Origin: Intestinimonas massiliensis (ex Afouda et al. 2020)
GTDB lineage: Bacteria > Bacillota > Clostridia > Oscillospirales > Oscillospiraceae
Length of the DNA: 64,000 bases
Reading direction: 5' to 3'
Assembly: GCF_900626285.1 (NCBI RefSeq)
Contig: NZ_LR131147.1
Location: 370,336-434,335 of the forward strand
The translations under genes were made by a program, and so were the position numbers. Positions within the stretch are counted from its first letter, which is position 1. Each line of letters opens with the position of its first letter. Below are positions 60,267-64,000 of the stretch, one piece after another. The notes under the pieces were generated by a model. The model ran no database searches and was not told where the DNA came from. It was given only the letters and a program-made list of their open reading frames with translations.

Positions 60267-60443
60267 TTAGTCGTTTTTGCAAGAAATAGAGTATTTTTTG
60301 TCAAGAAAGTTCTGATTTACAAGGGTGCCTTTCACCTTGTCCATTACACCGGGGACAGGCTTTTCTGCATACCGCATAATTACAGTGCAGCCATCAATCG
60401 TGATTACTTCACTCGGAAATTGTTTTGTCTCCAAAGGTTTCAT
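60267..60443 (-). CDS. TnpW-like small protein
   Basis: A 58-residue protein with the TnpW-type beta pattern FPSEVITIDGCTVIMRYAEKPVPGVMDKVKGTL. It lies 103 bp before the recombinase gene, as tnpW precedes tnpX in the first element. ATG at 60443 with GGGAGAAG. Just upstream (60458-60485) is a nearly perfect palindrome around TGCGTCTCAC, without T run. Confidence 0.6.
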   Translation of the reverse strand: MKPLETKQFPSEVITIDGCTVIMRYAEKPVPGVMDKVKGTLVNQNFLDKKYSISCKND

Positions 60444-60836
60444 ATTCTTCTCCCATCTTTTGCGTCTCACGGTGAGACGCAAAAAGCCATATCATTCGGA
60501 GTGTCCATTGATAGGTGCAAGTAAGGATAGACAAGCCAGCGGCGGGTGGCAACCGCTCCATAGGCAATAAACCTCCCCCCATTCCCGTGGGCGGGGCGTC
60601 CTACGCTGTGACGCATAGCCGACGCAAGTAGCATGATCCCGTATTTGTGTCATGGCCTGCGGCTTTGCCAAACCGTGTTACGCTGCTGGTGTGGATCGCT
60701 CCTTTCTGCCGGAGCTGTCACCTCCTTTCCCGGCAGAAGATCCCGGCGCACCCAGCGTTTGGCTCAACAGAATACGGCAAGTAACTGGCTCGTCCTATTC
60801 AGTTGTCAGAAAGATCGAAGGAATAAAACTCGTCCT
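60444..60836 (-). other. Gene-free leader between sigma-like and TnpW-like genes
   Basis: About 393 bp without a supported ORF, the same length as 20242-20636 in the first element. It holds GCCGGGATCTTCTGCC-type dyads and the palindrome near 60458-60485. Possibly a structured leader; no known RNA family is recognised. Confidence 0.4.
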
Positions 60837-61349
60837 TCACTTACCGCCGTTTTTGGTTCCGTTCTGCACCCACCTTTCCAAAAATTTTTTTAGAATTTTT
60901 TTGGCTGCCAATATTCTCTTGGATATATTCTGGTGTTTGACCTTCTCTTGCGCCGCAATTTCCTTTATGGTCAGGCCCTCCACACAGTAGAGCCAAAGAC
61001 GGCGGCGTTGAGGCGCAGTCAGGCAGGCATCCAGGCCCTCGGCCAACAGGCGGCATAGGCGGGCCCGCTCCTCCTGGTCGTATTGATCCATGACTTCCGT
61101 TTCGGCAGAGAGCACCGCAAAGGATAGTTCAGCCAGTCCTTCCAGTGAAATTGTCCGGTTACTGTGCCGGTGATCCGCTTTCTCAATCGCGTGGTAGTTT
61201 TCATCAGACCAGCGTTTCCATTTTTCAAACTCCTCCGCACTGGAGAAGTCGGCACGGGTCAGGCGGATATGTATTCCGGTGGCGCTTTTGCATACGATGG
61301 CGTCCGGGTCCTTCTTATTCAGAGCATAGTCACTATTGCGGTCAAACAT
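60837..61349 (-). CDS. Sigma-70 region 4-like regulator of second element
   Basis: A 170-residue protein: an N-terminal region (DPDAIVCKSATGIHIRLTRADFSSAEEFEKWKRWSDENYHAIEKADH) and a C-terminal HTH (LTAPQRRRLWLYCVEGLTIKEIAAQEKVKHQNISKRILAAKKILKKFL). It is the functional counterpart of the Orf7-like sigma genes. ATG at 61349 with AAAGGAGG; the frame opening at 61391 begins before the SD. Confidence 0.8.
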   Translation of the reverse strand: MFDRNSDYALNKKDPDAIVCKSATGIHIRLTRADFSSAEEFEKWKRWSDENYHAIEKADHRHSNRTISLEGLAELSFAVLSAETEVMDQYDQEERARLCRLLAEGLDACLTAPQRRRLWLYCVEGLTIKEIAAQEKVKHQNISKRILAAKKILKKFLERWVQNGTKNGGK

Positions 61350-61387
61350 ATTGGCTCCTCCTTTAATTTTCGTTGATTCGTGGATGG

Positions 61388-61579
61388 TCAACGAAAATCG
61401 GGAGGAGAGCGGCAGGAATATCTTTTTCCGCCAAAATGCAAAAATTTTTCTAAGTTTTCAATGGTTTTTCCGAGCCGGGATAGGTCAGTGTAAAAATCAT
61501 ATCCATACCTCGACACTTCATCCCAATATCTTCCAGAATTTTCTGGGGGATACTCGGATAACTTGTCGAGAAATAAATG
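61388..61579 (-). CDS. Possible small protein or fragment
   Basis: A 60-codon frame reading FLDKLSEYPPENSGRYWDEVSRYGYDFY then TDLSRLGKTIENLEKFLHF. Composition is protein-like, but no start codon with SD is visible because its 5' end merges with a hairpin (61580-61611). It may be the remnant of a larger gene. Confidence is low. Confidence 0.3.
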   Translation of the reverse strand, partial: HLFLDKLSEYPPENSGRYWDEVSRYGYDFYTDLSRLGKTIENLEKFLHFGGKRYSCRSPPDFR

Positions 61580-61617
61580 AGGCGCAGACAACCGGTTGGT
61601 TGTCTGCGCCTTTGTTA
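61580..61617. terminator. Strong hairpin, likely terminator
   Basis: AGGCGCAGACAACC pairs with GGTTGTCTGCGCCT over 14 bp with a GGTT loop, then TTTGTT on the + strand. Confidence 0.65.
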
Positions 61618-61706
61618 CGGCATATATGTAATTAGGCGGCGATTTGCCTGTGTGATGAATTAGGTTAAAAGGGATTGCACTTCATTTCTATCCCTCAATT
61701 CCTTAG

Positions 61707-62603
61707 TTATCTAATATCCCTCTTTGCCAATTTGGCAGCAGTAGCAATTACACCAAAAAGGAAAAAGTACACGAACATTACCCGAGGATAGAACCATATA
61801 TATTCCAGCATACCAATTCCTGAAATAGCGCAGAGCGCGCCTACACCAGCAGCCAAAATATTCCTAGCTTCTTTATTGGTGCTAGAGTAGAACGTCTTTA
61901 CACCTATTTTGAGCTGATATATCACCGATGCAAGAAAAGTAATTACTCCCCCAAAACCTAGCTCAACCCATATTTGAAGATAATGATTATGAGTATGGAT
62001 AGGGTAATTCCCATCAAACATAGGCGGATAATGTTGGAATACCTCCGTCATAACGTCAGTGCCAAGCCCTATACCTCGCATACCATAGTCGCGGATAAGA
62101 TAGACAGTTTCTTCATAAATGCTAAAACGGTACTGAAGTGAGCTATCTTCAAAATTTCCAATCGTAAGAATACGATTCATTATACTTTCAGGCAGTAAAG
62201 GTAGCGCAAGCAATCCCACCAAAAAGAAAATAGGCAGAAATCTCCAATTCATCATTGCCAGAAATATCATTACCGCCATGCCAAGTCCAACCCAACCAGT
62301 ACGAAAGTAAGTAAGGCCAATAGCGATAAAACAAATTGCCATAGAAATAAACACTAGAGTTCTGCCTATCCATGTCTTGGAATTAAGTAGCAATGCCAAT
62401 GTAAAGGGCATAAGCATAACCAGTATTTCTCCAAAGGCATTTGGGTTATCAAAAAAGGAATATACTCGTCCAGGCATCCCAGGGTTGAGTGCCATATCTT
62501 GTTGTGAAGGATTGACCTCAACTCCCTGCCAGCCCTGATAACAACCATAAAGGGAGGCGATCACTAGCCCAATATTCGGGTCGGGCGAAACTAACCTTCA
62601 AGT
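61707..62603 (-). pseudogene. O-antigen ligase/polymerase, 5' end removed by IS21
   Basis: The C-terminal 285 or so residues of an O-antigen ligase-family membrane protein: several helices, the conserved loop HTHNHYLQIWVELGFGG (periplasmic H motif), and PDPNIGLVIASLYG near the break. The frame stays open toward 62,580 but the N-terminal half is replaced by IS21 sequence, which begins about 62603. It would normally join or polymerize a surface polysaccharide. Confidence 0.75.
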
Positions 62604-64000
62604 GTCGGGAGTTCGCAGCCATACCTAGTCGGAAAAGATAAAGCCACTACCGATGCTCTTTTAAATCCTGTACACTGGAAAGTGCCAACAACCCAGCGGA
62701 AAGGAAAAGCGATGAAAGAGCAAAATGGTAATGGCTTTGCACCAAGTATAGCACAAGCCATAGAAGAAATGAAGGCAAAACAGGGAGACTCCTTTTCTTT
62801 GGAACGCATCAACTTAGCGGAGTTAGAACGACGAACCGGCGTATCTCGTAGCAGACTGCGCAGACTCAAGAGAAACGGCTTTCAAGACTTGCCTCGCAGC
62901 ACTAAAGGCAGTAGACATAGGGTCACAAAACTCAGCGGTTATACTGGCCTGTTGGACAGCTTGCTGCGCCAAGGCGTTAAGAATTCCTCTGTCGTATTGG
63001 AGCGTTTGAAACAGGCTGGTTTTGAAGGAGGGGCGACCATTGTAAAAGAGTATATTGCCGCTCACAAGGACCTCATTCCGGCCAAACGCCAGTTGGTTGC
63101 GCCGCAGGGAAATCGTGGCCGCCGGTACGTCACAAAGCCCGGTGAAGCCTACCAGATGGACTGGGGATTCACGGATGTCTTGGATTACAACAGTCGGACC
63201 TACCGCGTTGCCTGCTTTGCCATGATTTGTCACCACTGTGGCCAGCGGTATATTGAGTTCTTCCCCAACGCCCGGCAGGAAAACCTGTTTATTGGGATGA
63301 TCCATGCTTTCCAGTACATGGGGGTTCCGAGATTTGTATTAACCGACAATATGAAGAGTGTCGTGCTGCACCGGGATCTGGAGGGACATCCAGTCTGACA
63401 GAAAGACTACGACACCTTTATGCAAGCGCTGGCTTTCGAGACAAAACTTTGCAAGCCACGGCATCCCTTTACCAAGGGCAAGGTGGAGCGGTTGGTTCGC
63501 TTTGTGAAAGACAATTTCCTGGCTGACCGAGTATTCTGCGATCTTACAGACCTGAATTGGCAGGCACTGGAATGGTGCAACAAACAGAACGAAACATACC
63601 GCCGTACTGTGGATGGTGCGCCTCAAAAGATTCACGAAACTGTATGCGGAGAACAACTGCGTATGGTTCCGGAGGATGCCATCCGATTCTATCTCTGTCC
63701 GGAAAGAAAAATCTCCTTTGATGGCTTTGTAAATTACGAGGGCAGGCGTTTCGGTGTACCCTACAGCTATCCTGGTGCAACAGCGAGAGTAGAGCGCAAC
63801 GGTGATTTGTTGCGCATCTATTCTGCTGATCTGAAGGTACTGCTGGCTACACATACCGTTACCTGGAGCCGCACCGACAGTTTCTGTGAGGGACAGTACG
63901 AATCCTTGGCACAGCCAGAAGAATTTCCCACAGCGCCTGTACAAACGCAGATTTTTCAGTTACCAAAACCCTCTCAGGATCTATCCTTTGCCAAATTCGA
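62603..64000 (+). mobile_element. IS21-family insertion sequence (partial)
   Basis: The likely end is TGTCGGGAGTTCGCAGCC, beginning with TG as usual for IS21. A long leader precedes istA. The element runs beyond the window, so istB and the right end are not visible. Confidence 0.75.
62712..64000 (+). pseudogene. istA: istA transposase, interrupted by TGA
   Basis: IstA-type DDE transposase with an N-terminal HTH (RINLAELERRTGVSRSRLRRLKRNG), the first D in YQMDWGF and the second in VLTDNMKS. After GHPV the codon is TGA (63396-63398), where the family has tryptophan; the same frame then continues QKDYDTFMQAL and reaches the E of KGKVERLVRF. A single TGG to TGA change thus separates the catalytic residues. 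The gene continues past the window end. Confidence 0.85.

Overview
The window looks like a gut Firmicute of the Oscillospiraceae (Flavonifractor/Lawsonibacter/Pseudoflavonifractor type). The core genes are GC-rich with Gram-positive ribosome binding sites, dnaX-ybaB sits beside a large Bacillus-type SRP RNA, and the window carries Clostridia-typical families (DUF5714, EFR1 ferredoxin, AmmeMemoRadiSam, YcxB, BMP nucleoside transporter). The genus is an inference from gene content; there is no rRNA to confirm it.

Positions 1 to about 22,850 are a mobilizable element of the Tn4451/Tn916-like kind. It ends in tnpW and a large serine recombinase (tnpX). It carries MobA and MobC with a candidate oriT, a Cys-rich VLP protein, and two paralogous copies of a regulatory cassette: a 32-codon leader peptide, a terminator-like hairpin, an Orf7-like sigma factor and an Orf8-like HTH protein. 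Three low-GC cargo modules are embedded in it: (i) BlaI repressor, M56/degenerate-M23 membrane sensor, KTR zinc protein, lipoprotein, three ABC permeases and an ATPase; (ii) LytTR regulator, DUF3021 protein, ABC ATPase, permease, KTR protein and a BamE-like protein; (iii) a VanRS-like two-component system with a lipoprotein. A 25-bp repeat marks the 3' end of each module. Together they look like envelope-stress or peptide-antibiotic sensing and export systems.

Positions 22,850 to 57,600 are chromosomal. The flank begins with decayed genes (GyrI-like, AlkZ-related). Next come a long + strand run of small enzymes (SGNH hydrolase, deformylase-like, SDR, flavodoxin, phosphodiesterase, DUF5714), a macro-domain/VWA pair, a TetR-controlled membrane operon, the MEMO-AMMECR1/radical SAM pair, an Rrf2-EFR1 ferredoxin divergon, OGG glycosylase, LysR with an acetyltransferase and hydrolases, an amidohydrolase, an ABC-ATPase, a complete nucleoside uptake operon (BMP lipoprotein, ATPase, two permeases) next to deoC, a DUF362 ferredoxin, YoaK, ybaB and dnaX.

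Positions 57,600 to 64,000 hold the SRP RNA and then a promoter driving two 166-bp tRNA-like tandem units that run directly into tRNA-Ala(CGC). A second serine-recombinase element abuts the tRNA. It has the same order as the first one (sigma-like gene, long untranslated leader, TnpW-like gene, recombinase). Beyond it an O-antigen ligase gene is cut by an IS21-family element whose istA carries an in-frame TGA.

The observations that seem least explained are the tRNA-like array, the duplicated attenuation leader peptide, the BlaI/M56-degenerate M23/ABC module, and a perfect hairpin that buries the Shine-Dalgarno of the VWA gene.
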